A DNA stretch of 64,000 nucleotides from Pseudoalteromonas rubra. GTDB lineage: Bacteria > Pseudomonadota > Gammaproteobacteria > Enterobacterales > Alteromonadaceae. The position numbers were made by a program, and so were the translations under genes. Below, piece after piece: positions 47,860 to 55,840 of the stretch. The notes beneath the pieces are model-generated. The model searched no databases. It saw only the letters and a list, made by a program, of their open reading frames with translations, and was not told the origin of the DNA. Within the stretch, counting starts at the first letter, position 1. Each line of letters begins with the position of its first letter. The stretch lies in NCBI RefSeq assembly GCF_001482385.1, contig NZ_CP013611.1, positions 3,541,501 through 3,605,500 of the forward strand. Direction: 5' to 3'.

Positions 47860-49173
47860 TTATAACTCGGTTTTAGCGTTTTGAGCACGCATTTGAGGTG
47901 CGTCAATCAGGGTATAAATGTGGGGGATTAACCACTTTTCGAGTGCCACCCAGCCGTCTTCTACCTGCATCATCGCGACCACTTCAAGCTGAGATTTTGG
48001 GTCGCTCCAAAATATGGTACCGCCCATACCGCCCCAAAAGAAGGTCCCTTCCTGGCGAAGGTCACCGGCTGTTTCCTTAATTCCTACACCGTAACCAAAA
48101 CCTACGCCTTTGTATACCCTTGGCATAAAGTGCGTGTCCAGCCCCTGCGTTTTAGTACTGAGCATAGTGTTAACCAAGTGCTCGGATAACAGGGTCTGGC
48201 CATTAAATTTCCCCTGATTCGAAAGCATGGAAACGAAGTTACTGTAATCTTGCGCAGTTGAGATAAGCCCGCCACCACCCGAGAGTAAAACCGGTTTGTT
48301 TAAATAGTCACTATCTGCGCCTTCTTCGCGAAAGAGAATTTTGTCTTTGTTGAACACATAGGCTTCTTCAAAGGTGGTCGCGTCATACTCATACATATCA
48401 ACCAGTCGGTGTTCGCTGCCCTTTGGTACTGCGAAATGGGTGTCTTGCATGTTTAACGGTTCAAAAAGGTGGCGCGTCAGATAGATATCTAAAGGCAGGC
48501 CCGATACTTTTTCGATAATGGCACCCTGAATGTCACTGGCAATCGAATACTCAAAGCGTTCCCCCGGCGTAAATTTAAGGTCTATGCCAGACAAGTCGTC
48601 AATCATCTCGTCCAGGGTATTGCCACGGCTCAGTGGATTAGCCAGCAAATAGCGAATATCAATCCAGTTTTTTAGCCCGCCGCCATAACCAAATCCGGCG
48701 GTATGTGAGAGTAAGTGATGGATGGTGACCGTATGTGGTTGTCCATCGACTTCGAGCACATCCAGATCAGGTAAAAATTTGCGAATATCATCTGTTAAAG
48801 CGATTTGGCCGCTGTCGACCAGCTGTAACAAAGCCACTGACGTGATGGGTTTACTCATTGAAAAAATACGGAACAGCGCATCTTTTGTCATTGGCTTGGA
48901 TTGTTTGACATTTACTTTGCCGTACGCATTGTAATGTACCAGTTTGTTTTGGTGTTTCACCATCAACACCAATCCCGGTAAGTGGTGCTCAGCGAGTAAT
49001 TGCTCTATGTGTGCATCGAGCGTGTCTGAGGCCGTGTGTGCCGCATTTGGTGCTGTGGTATTGGTGACTGTGGAGTCAGGCGCCGCCATTGTGTGTGATG
49101 CCAGGCCAAATAGTGCCGCACAGATCAGTGTTGTCAGTGTACTTTTGTTTGGTTTAGTAGTCGCTGTACGCAT
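47860..49173 (-). CDS. Exported serine hydrolase of the beta-lactamase/EstB family
   Basis: A 437-residue protein with a signal peptide (cleavage near TMAAP) and a class C beta-lactamase-like fold. FSMSKPITSVALLQ is the Ser-x-x-Lys site; FEYSIASDIQ supplies the Tyr of the second motif, and FFWGGMGGTIFW lies at the position of the usual KTG-like strand. LLSHTAGFGYGG is the typical loop. Such enzymes are esterases or D-amino peptide hydrolases more often than true beta-lactamases. AAGGA precedes the ATG. It is first in an operon with a two-component pair. Confidence 0.87.
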   Translation of the reverse strand: MRTATTKPNKSTLTTLICAALFGLASHTMAAPDSTVTNTTAPNAAHTASDTLDAHIEQLLAEHHLPGLVLMVKHQNKLVHYNAYGKVNVKQSKPMTKDALFRIFSMSKPITSVALLQLVDSGQIALTDDIRKFLPDLDVLEVDGQPHTVTIHHLLSHTAGFGYGGGLKNWIDIRYLLANPLSRGNTLDEMIDDLSGIDLKFTPGERFEYSIASDIQGAIIEKVSGLPLDIYLTRHLFEPLNMQDTHFAVPKGSEHRLVDMYEYDATTFEEAYVFNKDKILFREEGADSDYLNKPVLLSGGGGLISTAQDYSNFVSMLSNQGKFNGQTLLSEHLVNTMLSTKTQGLDTHFMPRVYKGVGFGYGVGIKETAGDLRQEGTFFWGGMGGTIFWSDPKSQLEVVAMMQVEDGWVALEKWLIPHIYTLIDAPQMRAQNAKTEL

Positions 49174-49561
49174 GGTGTTTCCTTAAATTAGGTGGTTGTT
49201 AGCTGTTGAGTCACAGGTTAAATCAACCCAGGTAAACTCAATGTAAAACGGCTAATGCCACTGCGAGAAAATCGTAGGGCAACTTTGCGGCGTACGTGGT
49301 GAATGGAAAATACGTGATTTTTGATACTGACATTTTGATGAGAAATAAAGTGTTTAACTAACCAGGCATACAAGATCCTAGACACTTTCAGGATTAAAGT
49401 GATTCTCAGTCATAGCCATAGCAAACATCTTGTTTTCTGACAGGTGGTATTTGCTCCCTGCTTTGGTCTAGGCAAACAGGGAGTTCTGGAGACAATAGAA
49501 AACCTAATCTGAGCCAGTGTTAGCCCTGTACTCAGGCGGTAAATCTGGCGGTGTTCTGGGC
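49174..49561. other. Gap between the serine hydrolase and radical SAM genes
   Basis: No coding frame is convincing in these 388 nt. The left end must hold the promoter of the serine hydrolase operon (minus strand) and the right end the 3' region of the radical SAM gene. A hairpin at 49454-49483 (arms CTCCCTG and CAGGGAG, extended by TTTG/CAAA with one bulged G) could end radical SAM transcription, but no T-run follows. Confidence 0.5.
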
Positions 49562-50899
49562 TTATCCAAGCAATGCGCGGTAGTTATTGATGGCACTGGC
49601 CTTTTCTTCACGGATCAGGGTTACCAGGTCCAGCCCCTCGTCCTGCCAGCGCGCAGGGATCGCCATCTTCTCAGTTTGGAATTCGTCAGAGTCAGCGTTC
49701 ATCACACAGAGCTCGTCGTGTATCGCAAAAACACCATGGTCGAACGACTTGCCCGGCGCTGCTTGCTGAATATAAAACCTTTCTCTTTGATTCTTTGCCG
49801 CTTTTTTTAGTGCTCTGTGATGACAATAGGGGTTATTTCCACGCTTGCCAAAAAACACATGTGCAGTCCAGTGACAGCCAGCACGGCAAACTGCTGCAAA
49901 TTCGCAGCTTGCGCATTCGCCCCACAAATGCCGGGTGGCATCTTCAGGGGTGGTGACGTCGTTGATGCGTAGCTCAGGGCTATTTTGATAGATATCTTGT
50001 AATGTACGTTCACGAATGTTGCCACCGGTATAGGCCTCACTCGGTAATGAGGGACAGCCTTTAATACTGCCGTCAGCTTCAATGCCAATGGCATTTTGAC
50101 CTGCACTGCATCCCCGTGAGAACGCCCATTTGGGGTCGGATGCAATGGGCTCTCTGAGTAACCTTTCGTAAGGTCCAAAGTAGCCAATATTATTCCCCAT
50201 GTGTACCCGTATCCCTTCACGGTTGCCGCGTTTTGACAGGTATGCCAGCAGCGGGAAGACATCCAGTAATTCATATGGCTGGAGTAAAATATGGGCATTT
50301 TCAACTGCGTTACCCATGGGCACTGTCAGGGCCAATTGCCAGGCTGATATTCCGGCTGTAAGCAGCGCTTCGTACAGAGTGGGGAGCTCTGCAATTGACT
50401 CGCGATTGACCTGTGAGTTACAGCCTACCGGGATCCCTGCTTCGCGCAGGTGTGCAATGGTTTCAAAACACTTCTGCCAGGCGCCTTGCTTTCCTCTTAG
50501 CAGGTCATGGCTGCGCTCCATCCCGTCAATGGATAAAGAGACCGCCGCAATGCCAGCTTCCTTCATCCGTTTAGCTGTGCCGAGAGAAATCCCGTAGCCG
50601 CCCGTTGTCATGGTCGCTTTCATGCCTTTTTTGGTGATCTCTGCTGCGATCTCCAACCAATCGGGACGCATAAATGCTTCGCCGCCGATTAGGGTGACTT
50701 CTTTAATGCCCAGCTCAGCCATCTGCGCGACTAAATCCAGTGCTTCACTGGTGGATAACTCATCGACTCGGGCATCGCCCGCCCTGGAACCGCAATGATT
50801 ACAGGCCAGGTTGCATTTCAATGTAATTTCCCAAACCGCATAAGTTTGTCTGTATGCCGCATTGATTCGGATATCAGATCTGTGCGCTAAATCAGTCAT
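49562..50899 (-). CDS. Radical SAM/SPASM peptide-maturase-like enzyme
   Basis: A 445-residue radical SAM protein. The SAM-cluster motif is CNLACNHC (Cys29, Cys33, Cys36). The SPASM domain is complete: Cys-x12-Gly-x4-Cys (GCSAG through SIKGC), then Cys-x2-Cys-x5-Cys-x3-Cys (GECASCEFAAVCRAGC) and a final Cys in NPYCHH, enough for two auxiliary Fe-S clusters. About 70 residues extend past SPASM. Enzymes with this layout modify short ribosomal peptides (cross-links, thioethers, epimerisation, splicing). The gene lies 46 nt after a 59-residue peptide gene with a Gly-Gly leader, its likely substrate. AGGGG lies 6 nt before ATG. The exact chemistry cannot be read from sequence. Confidence 0.85.
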   Translation of the reverse strand: MTDLAHRSDIRINAAYRQTYAVWEITLKCNLACNHCGSRAGDARVDELSTSEALDLVAQMAELGIKEVTLIGGEAFMRPDWLEIAAEITKKGMKATMTTGGYGISLGTAKRMKEAGIAAVSLSIDGMERSHDLLRGKQGAWQKCFETIAHLREAGIPVGCNSQVNRESIAELPTLYEALLTAGISAWQLALTVPMGNAVENAHILLQPYELLDVFPLLAYLSKRGNREGIRVHMGNNIGYFGPYERLLREPIASDPKWAFSRGCSAGQNAIGIEADGSIKGCPSLPSEAYTGGNIRERTLQDIYQNSPELRINDVTTPEDATRHLWGECASCEFAAVCRAGCHWTAHVFFGKRGNNPYCHHRALKKAAKNQRERFYIQQAAPGKSFDHGVFAIHDELCVMNADSDEFQTEKMAIPARWQDEGLDLVTLIREEKASAINNYRALLG

Positions 50900-50945
50900 A
50901 TTTGCCCCTAATCAGTTATGGTTGTGCGTGTTATGAAGCTGGCAA

Positions 50946-51125
50946 TTAGTCAGCCAGACTTGAACCGTAGATCTGCACGCCAGGGCCGGTTGAATCTGCA
51001 CCCATGGCATCTTGCTCAGCGCCTTTGCTTTGATAAGTGTTGCTTAGCTTTGAGCCACCTTCGATTTTTGCCAGTAATTGCTCTGCTTCAATAACCGCTT
51101 TTTTGTTTTGCTTTGTTGTTTTCAT
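50946..51125 (-). CDS. Small RiPP-type precursor peptide (59 residues)
   Basis: A short open frame just upstream of the radical SAM gene. It starts at ATG 51125, 7 nt after GAGG, and stops at 50946-50948. The N-terminal part is Lys/Glu-rich and helical (KQNKKAVIEAEQLLAKIEGG) and ends in Gly23-Gly24, the classic leader junction of exported peptides. The remaining 35 residues are poor in Lys and rich in Gly, Ser and Ala, contain two Tyr (NTYQSK and QIYGSS), no Cys and no Trp. I infer that it is the substrate of the adjacent enzyme; no exporter or protease gene is next to it. Too short for ordinary gene calls. Confidence 0.72.
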   Translation of the reverse strand: MKTTKQNKKAVIEAEQLLAKIEGGSKLSNTYQSKGAEQDAMGADSTGPGVQIYGSSLAD

Positions 51126-51168
51126 GGTATTACCTCGAAAAAAGTTAAAATGAATTTAGGTCTGATGA

Positions 51169-51208
51169 CCTGCCGGTTGCAGCACAGTGCCACCGGGCAC
51201 CGGGCAGG
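51169..51208 (-). other. GC-rich imperfect hairpin in the leader of the peptide gene
   Basis: CCTGCCGG (51169-51176) pairs with CCGGGCAGG (51200-51208) with one bulged base, enclosing a smaller palindrome GCACAGTGC. It lies in the predicted 5' untranslated region, 44-83 nt before the peptide's ATG. It could be a leader RNA structure or a protein site. Confidence 0.4.
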
Positions 51209-51227
51209 AAAAGCCGGTACAAGTTTA

Positions 51228-51256
51228 ATCCTGCGAGGTCGGTGTCCCGCTGTCAA
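51228..51256 (-). promoter_or_regulatory. Candidate promoter of the peptide/radical SAM unit
   Basis: On the minus strand TTGACA (51251-51256), a perfect -35 match, is followed after 17 nt by CAGGAT (51228-51233), a weak -10. It would give an about 95-nt leader before the ATG at 51125. Confidence 0.35.
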
Positions 51257-51561
51257 AATGACGAAATAACTTCAATATCAAATTAAATCAAAAGTTTATC
51301 TCGATAAATTATTGAGGGAATTGAACTTGATAAGGTTTGATAAGCGGGCTGGGAAGTTGGGTACTCAGTGAACACTGACGCTCCTGCGTGGAGTATGGTA
51401 ACCCGTGAAGCGAGCAAGAAACGGCCAAAAACAGCAGTATCGCAAAGCAAAGGCTGCGAGTTTATTTATTGAGTGCGTTTACAAGGGACTGGCTTTTATC
51501 GTCGTCTCATTGGCAGGTTTATAGTGAGCATAGTCTGGCTGTTGCATTGATACAGACGTAC

Positions 51562-52458
51562 TTACTTTGTATCCATCAACTCACTTAGTCCTGTTTTAAG
51601 GTGTGATAAGAGCGCAGTGACTTTTTTCTGAGGGTATTTGCGACCTGAGTAAAATGCATATAACACCAGATCTTCCGGTTCATGGTCTAACATGAGCTCC
51701 ATTAAAGAGCCCGCCTCCAGCTCTGCCTGGCACATATGTCGCGGTAAAATGGCAAAGCCCAGTCCCTGGATTGCGGCGGCTTTAGCCATGTGGCCACTAT
51801 TCACTTTATAACTGGATTGCACATGCAAGGTTCTATTGTGTTTGAATCGCCACGGGGCACCTTGTAGCACGGTCAGGCTGGTAATACAGGGCACTTTACT
51901 GAGTGTATCCAGCGAGTGCACATGGGCATGACGGTGCAGCAGTTCAGGAGCGCCTACAACACAGCTGGGCAGATGCAGAAGGGATTGTGAAACCCAGCCA
52001 GAGTCTTCCAGTGTGCCGCGGCCAAAGCGCACAACCAGATCTAACCCCTCCAGCATGCCTTCAGTGGGGTTTAATTGTGTGTCACAACTGAGTTGTATAT
52101 CAGGGTGCTGGTGGCAGAAATCGGCGATAAGCGTTGCCAGTACAGGTAAATCTGGCGCAACCAGGTTGAGGTGGCCAGACAACGCATCATGGTGCTGAGA
52201 CACCTCTATCAGTGCATCATCCATTGTTTGAATGAGCGGCTTAAGTGTCTGATAAAGTTGTTCGCCTGCCGCTGTCGGGCGCATTTTTCGTGTTGTTCGC
52301 TCCAGTAGTCGGGTGTTTAAGTGCTGCTCCAGCTGGGCTACATGGCGGCTGATATTGGATGTGGGCAGCTGGCGATGTTGTGCAGCCTGCTTAAAGCTTA
52401 ACTTTTCATAGACTGCGGCAAAGCTCAATAGCCATTGAATATCGGTCCTTTCGATCAT
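51562..52458 (-). CDS. LysR family transcriptional regulator
   Basis: A 298-residue LysR-type regulator. The N-terminal winged helix-turn-helix is plain (FAAVYEKLSFKQAAQHRQLP through NISRHVAQLEQHLNTRLLER), and a LysR effector domain follows. It is divergent from the FAD monooxygenase gene with 100 nt between starts, which is the common layout for a regulator controlling its neighbour. The effector is unknown; control of the monooxygenase is inferred. Confidence 0.92.
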   Translation of the reverse strand: MIERTDIQWLLSFAAVYEKLSFKQAAQHRQLPTSNISRHVAQLEQHLNTRLLERTTRKMRPTAAGEQLYQTLKPLIQTMDDALIEVSQHHDALSGHLNLVAPDLPVLATLIADFCHQHPDIQLSCDTQLNPTEGMLEGLDLVVRFGRGTLEDSGWVSQSLLHLPSCVVGAPELLHRHAHVHSLDTLSKVPCITSLTVLQGAPWRFKHNRTLHVQSSYKVNSGHMAKAAAIQGLGFAILPRHMCQAELEAGSLMELMLDHEPEDLVLYAFYSGRKYPQKKVTALLSHLKTGLSELMDTK

Positions 52459-52558
52459 TCACTATCTCAATAAATGGGATTTACAAAGTCATAATACCAT
52501 ATTTATCCCACTAAGCTGCTTTGTCACACTGCACTCAAGATATTGAATGGAGTGAATA

Positions 52559-53668
52559 ATGCAGAAAAAACGAATTGCGATTATAGGGGCTGGCGTTGCT
52601 GGTATGGCACTGGCTCTGCTGGTAAGCAAACAAGGACATGAAGTGAAGGTGTACGAGCGTGCAGCCGCGCACAGGGTGATGGGAGCTGGCGTTACGTTGT
52701 GGCCCAACGCGATGTTTGTGTTAGAGCAAATGGGGTTAGCATCGGACATCATTCGAGCCGGTGGGACACCCGAGTTTGTGTGTCAGTATGACCGCAGTGG
52801 AAACCGGCAAAGTGCGCTGGATATTGATGAGCTAAATCGACTTAGTGGTCACGCGACTGTGACCATATTGCGCCGTGATTTGATACAGATACTGGGTGAC
52901 GCCCTAAGCGCGCAGGGGATATCTATTGCATTTGCAACCACAGTGACTGAGCAGGATATAGATAAGCTCAGACAGACATATGATTTAGTCGTTGGTGCTG
53001 ATGGGAGGATGCACTCGGTGGTGCGTCAGGCGCTATTTACATCGCCAGTGTCACCGTGCTATCAGGGGTTTATCAATGTGATAGGGATCAGTCAGCTTCA
53101 GCCTGGCATCTTACCAAACAGTATTGGCGACTTCCGTTATTCTGGTGAACGTTTCGGCATCGTGCCTGTAAAGCCGGATATGTATTACTGGGCAGGGGCG
53201 TGGCGCACACCGCTCGATAAAAGTTGCAGTCAGCGCGATTGGCTGTGCGAGTTAAAACAGCGATTTGGCGGATGGGCTGAAGCGGTTCAATCTGTTTTGA
53301 GGCACGCTGAACCGGGCTCTGTCAGGGCTATTTTTGTGCATGATTTAGAGCCACTTCCATACTGGCATAAAGACAATGTCGTTGTAATCGGTGATGCCGC
53401 GCACGCTGCATTACCGACTTCAGGGCAAGGTGCGTGTCAGGCACTGGAAGATGCCTGGCTGTTGAGCTGCCTGATGTCACAGCAGCACGATTTCAGCGTG
53501 GTGCTCGGCAGGTTTTATCAGCTGAGGATAGAAAAAGTGACTATGGCCCAGGTTGCTGGGCGGCAATTGGCGCAGCAGCTGTTTTGCGGGTATCGTGAGG
53601 CATCGACCGCGCCGTCAGGTGTATCCCTGGCTCAGCTAAGTCAGCTATGGATGCAGGGGCTGACTTAG
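52559..53668 (+). CDS. FAD-dependent monooxygenase
   Basis: A 369-residue flavoprotein of the aromatic-ring hydroxylase/UbiH-like group. The N-terminal nucleotide motif is AIIGAGVAGMALALLVSKQG; the second FAD motif is VVIGDAAHAALPTSGQGACQALEDA. It would use NAD(P)H and oxygen to hydroxylate a small aromatic or related substrate, not predictable here. The ATG follows a GGAGTG stretch. It is divergent from a LysR gene. Confidence 0.9.
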   Translation: MQKKRIAIIGAGVAGMALALLVSKQGHEVKVYERAAAHRVMGAGVTLWPNAMFVLEQMGLASDIIRAGGTPEFVCQYDRSGNRQSALDIDELNRLSGHATVTILRRDLIQILGDALSAQGISIAFATTVTEQDIDKLRQTYDLVVGADGRMHSVVRQALFTSPVSPCYQGFINVIGISQLQPGILPNSIGDFRYSGERFGIVPVKPDMYYWAGAWRTPLDKSCSQRDWLCELKQRFGGWAEAVQSVLRHAEPGSVRAIFVHDLEPLPYWHKDNVVVIGDAAHAALPTSGQGACQALEDAWLLSCLMSQQHDFSVVLGRFYQLRIEKVTMAQVAGRQLAQQLFCGYREASTAPSGVSLAQLSQLWMQGLT

Positions 53669-53723
53669 CATAAGGGTTGGATAGGTCTGCTGGCGTTGCA
53701 ACAGAGTGAGACCCTAAAGGCGG

Positions 53724-53981
53724 TTATTCAGGCGGGTCTGCGGGTACCTCTTTACGCTTGCGCTGCTCTTGCTTCGCCTTTGCCACATTTTTAAATACGG
53801 GCGGTGGAATAGGAAACAAAGATAGCAATGGGAAGATTGCCATGACCAGATAAGCTGCTTTTGGCATCCCTTTGGCCCATTTCACTATCCTGATCAGACA
53901 CCAGAGGCTGAGTACACTCAGTGTGAGAATCAGCCCTGCTGTTAGCATTGTCTGTATCAGAGACAGAGCGTCGTTGTTCAT
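53724..53981 (-). CDS. Small membrane protein of unknown function
   Basis: An 85-residue protein with two hydrophobic helices (about 8-31 and 43-61) and a charged, proline-rich tail (KAKQEQRKRKEVPADPPE). It is probably an inner-membrane protein. No family is recognised and no partner gene is obvious; it is separate from the neighbours on both sides. Confidence 0.6.
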   Translation of the reverse strand: MNNDALSLIQTMLTAGLILTLSVLSLWCLIRIVKWAKGMPKAAYLVMAIFPLLSLFPIPPPVFKNVAKAKQEQRKRKEVPADPPE

Positions 53982-54295
53982 CAGCGTTATTCCTTTTACT
54001 TAGTTATACATCTTAATAGGTACGTGCTGGCTAAAAATCAAGCAGCTTGTATTGTGCTGAGATTGTTCAGAAAATCTGATTATGGTGCTTTTTTGATATA
54101 AGATTAATCCATTATTCCTATTTTTATGTTGCTTTTTTGTGTTTAAACACGCATCATGACCTCAGATTGCAAAGATAATAATGGAAGCACTCACTCCTAA
54201 TGGAATAGGAAATCGCATCATACAGCGGAGGTAGATGTGTCATTACTTTGTGTTGTATTAGCCTGAATTTGGATGAACCGAACGAGTTTATTACC
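53982..54295. other. Gap before the Calx-beta protein gene, with a short leader-type frame
   Basis: About 314 nt, A+T rich over the first two thirds. A strong GGAGG at 54227-54231 is followed by GTG at 54237, which opens only 9 codons (to a TGA), or by ATG at 54235, which opens 8 codons. Neither is in frame with the downstream gene. This could be a leader peptide or a relic start site. Confidence 0.4.
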
Positions 54296-55792
54296 ATGCT
54301 AAAAACATCACTTTCTTTGATTGCCCTGGTGGCGTCTTCTGTTTCTTACGCGAATACTTGTAGTGGCCAGCTATATGGCATTAATGCGGGTCGTGGCGAT
54401 GTGGGGATTTTATTTGGTCTGAACGAACAAGATAACAGTGCTTACGCACAAACACTGGCGGAATTCAGTGCCTCAGCACTGGCTTATGACCCGGCCAGCA
54501 AACGCATGTATTATGTGTCAGCGCCCAGACCGTTTGAATATCAGGTTGACGTGAGTCACCTTAACCTCAGTGCAGAGCAGTTAACGCACCTTCCGATAGA
54601 AGGCAAGCGCTTTAAATATCTGCGCCTGGCATACTATGATTTTGCTACCGATACGCACACGCTGGTGGGCAGAACCTCTCAGGTGCTGAGTATGGTGTAT
54701 GATCCCGAGCGCGATGTACTGCTGGGCACTGATTTTAAAAAGCTCTATGAAATAAATAAAAACACGGGTGAAGCGACAGAGCTGGGTGTACTGGGCTCGC
54801 TCAAAGGCAAGTTTCGTGGCGACTTAGTGATCCAAAATGGTAACTGGTATCTGATCACCAGTCGCAGTGTTTATCAGATAGATAAAACCACCTTCGAGGC
54901 CACTAAACTGGCGAACCATAGCCTGACCGCTGCCACAGGGGCTGCGTTAAATCAGGCCGGTGAAGTGGTTGTCAGCCGTACCCTGATCAACGACTATGGG
55001 CATGTGAATCGCTCCAAGCTATACAAACTCAATCCTCAGTCGGGTAATACCTGTTTACTGGCTACGGTGCCAGTGCGGCTCAACGATTTGGCGGTGAATA
55101 CCGATCAGGCTGTGGCCTGTTACACCACACCGAGTTGTGAAACAGATCCTGAACCGACCTTCACGGTAGAAGCTGTCACTGATACGGTATCGGAAGGGGG
55201 GCAGCTCGAATATCAAGTGACTTTAAGTAATGCCTATTATCAGGATGTGACGTTCGACGTCAGTGTGCTGGATGACACCACCTCTGCCGATGATTACACC
55301 TCGCCATCTGCCAGCATCACAATTGCTGCGGGCGAAACCAGTGCGACCATTAGCATTGCTACCCTGGACGATGACAGCCATGAAGAAAGCGAGGCGCTGA
55401 CCTTAGTGGTTGAGGGCGTAACACACACCAGTGGTTCCGAGACTGTTGCGGGCACCATAGAAGACAACGACCCCGCCTGTATCCCGGATAATTACACCCG
55501 CATTCATTACCAGTTTGTCAGCGAAAGCGCAGGCTACAACAATGACTGGGGTGTCCGGGTTAATGGTAGCTATGTGAAACTGCTGGACGAATACGGTGGC
55601 TCAGGCAGTTATGATGTCATTGAAGGGGCCAGTTATGACTATGTGCTATCCATTAATGGTAACCCTAACCAGCTGACCACCAATTATCGTGTTTATGGTG
55701 ACAAACAGTATTGGGAAGACCAAAACGACCGCGATTATAACGACTTTATATTGAAGGTCTGGACATCCAGTATTCAAAAAGGCTGTGACTGA
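54296..55792 (+). CDS. Secreted protein with Calx-beta domain and DUF4114-like C terminus
   Basis: A 499-residue exported protein. Signal peptide (about 1-20, ending VSYA), then about 270 residues with beta-propeller-like repeats (LRLAYYDFATDTHTLVG, SMVYDPERDVLLGTDF), then a Calx-beta domain (about residues 290-395, TVSEGGQLEYQVTLSN and the DDSHEESEALTL calcium motif). The last about 95 residues contain QNDRDYNDFILKV, like DUF4114 domains of secreted adhesins. ATG at 54296 starts the signal peptide; the ribosome site before it is poor. Role unknown; calcium binding is inferred. It is followed by a perfect hairpin. Confidence 0.75.
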   Translation: MLKTSLSLIALVASSVSYANTCSGQLYGINAGRGDVGILFGLNEQDNSAYAQTLAEFSASALAYDPASKRMYYVSAPRPFEYQVDVSHLNLSAEQLTHLPIEGKRFKYLRLAYYDFATDTHTLVGRTSQVLSMVYDPERDVLLGTDFKKLYEINKNTGEATELGVLGSLKGKFRGDLVIQNGNWYLITSRSVYQIDKTTFEATKLANHSLTAATGAALNQAGEVVVSRTLINDYGHVNRSKLYKLNPQSGNTCLLATVPVRLNDLAVNTDQAVACYTTPSCETDPEPTFTVEAVTDTVSEGGQLEYQVTLSNAYYQDVTFDVSVLDDTTSADDYTSPSASITIAAGETSATISIATLDDDSHEESEALTLVVEGVTHTSGSETVAGTIEDNDPACIPDNYTRIHYQFVSESAGYNNDWGVRVNGSYVKLLDEYGGSGSYDVIEGASYDYVLSINGNPNQLTTNYRVYGDKQYWEDQNDRDYNDFILKVWTSSIQKGCD

Positions 55793-55797
55793 TAAGT

Positions 55798-55822
55798 TCA
55801 GGACTGCCTTGGGCAGTCCTGA
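55798..55822. terminator. Hairpin between convergent secreted-protein genes
   Basis: Arms TCAGGACTGCC (55798-55808) and GGCAGTCCTGA (55812-55822) form a perfect 11-bp stem with a TTG loop, between stops at 55792 and 55841. No clear T-run; probable bidirectional terminator. Confidence 0.65.
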
Positions 55823-55840
55823 CAATCTTGTGAGTATGGG

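Larger units (their letters stand above)
51126..51561. other. Gap upstream of the peptide gene
   Basis: About 436 nt between the LysR gene's end and the peptide gene's start. Besides the candidate promoter and hairpin noted, 51361-51545 is a stretch with no frame longer than about 40 codons on either strand. It is unlike the A+T-rich segment before it and could be a decayed gene, but I see no recognisable motif. Confidence 0.4.

Noticed and set aside
51361..51545. Possible insertion-sequence remnant
   Set aside because: No terminal inverted repeats, no target duplication and no transposase-like translation could be found by reading both strands.
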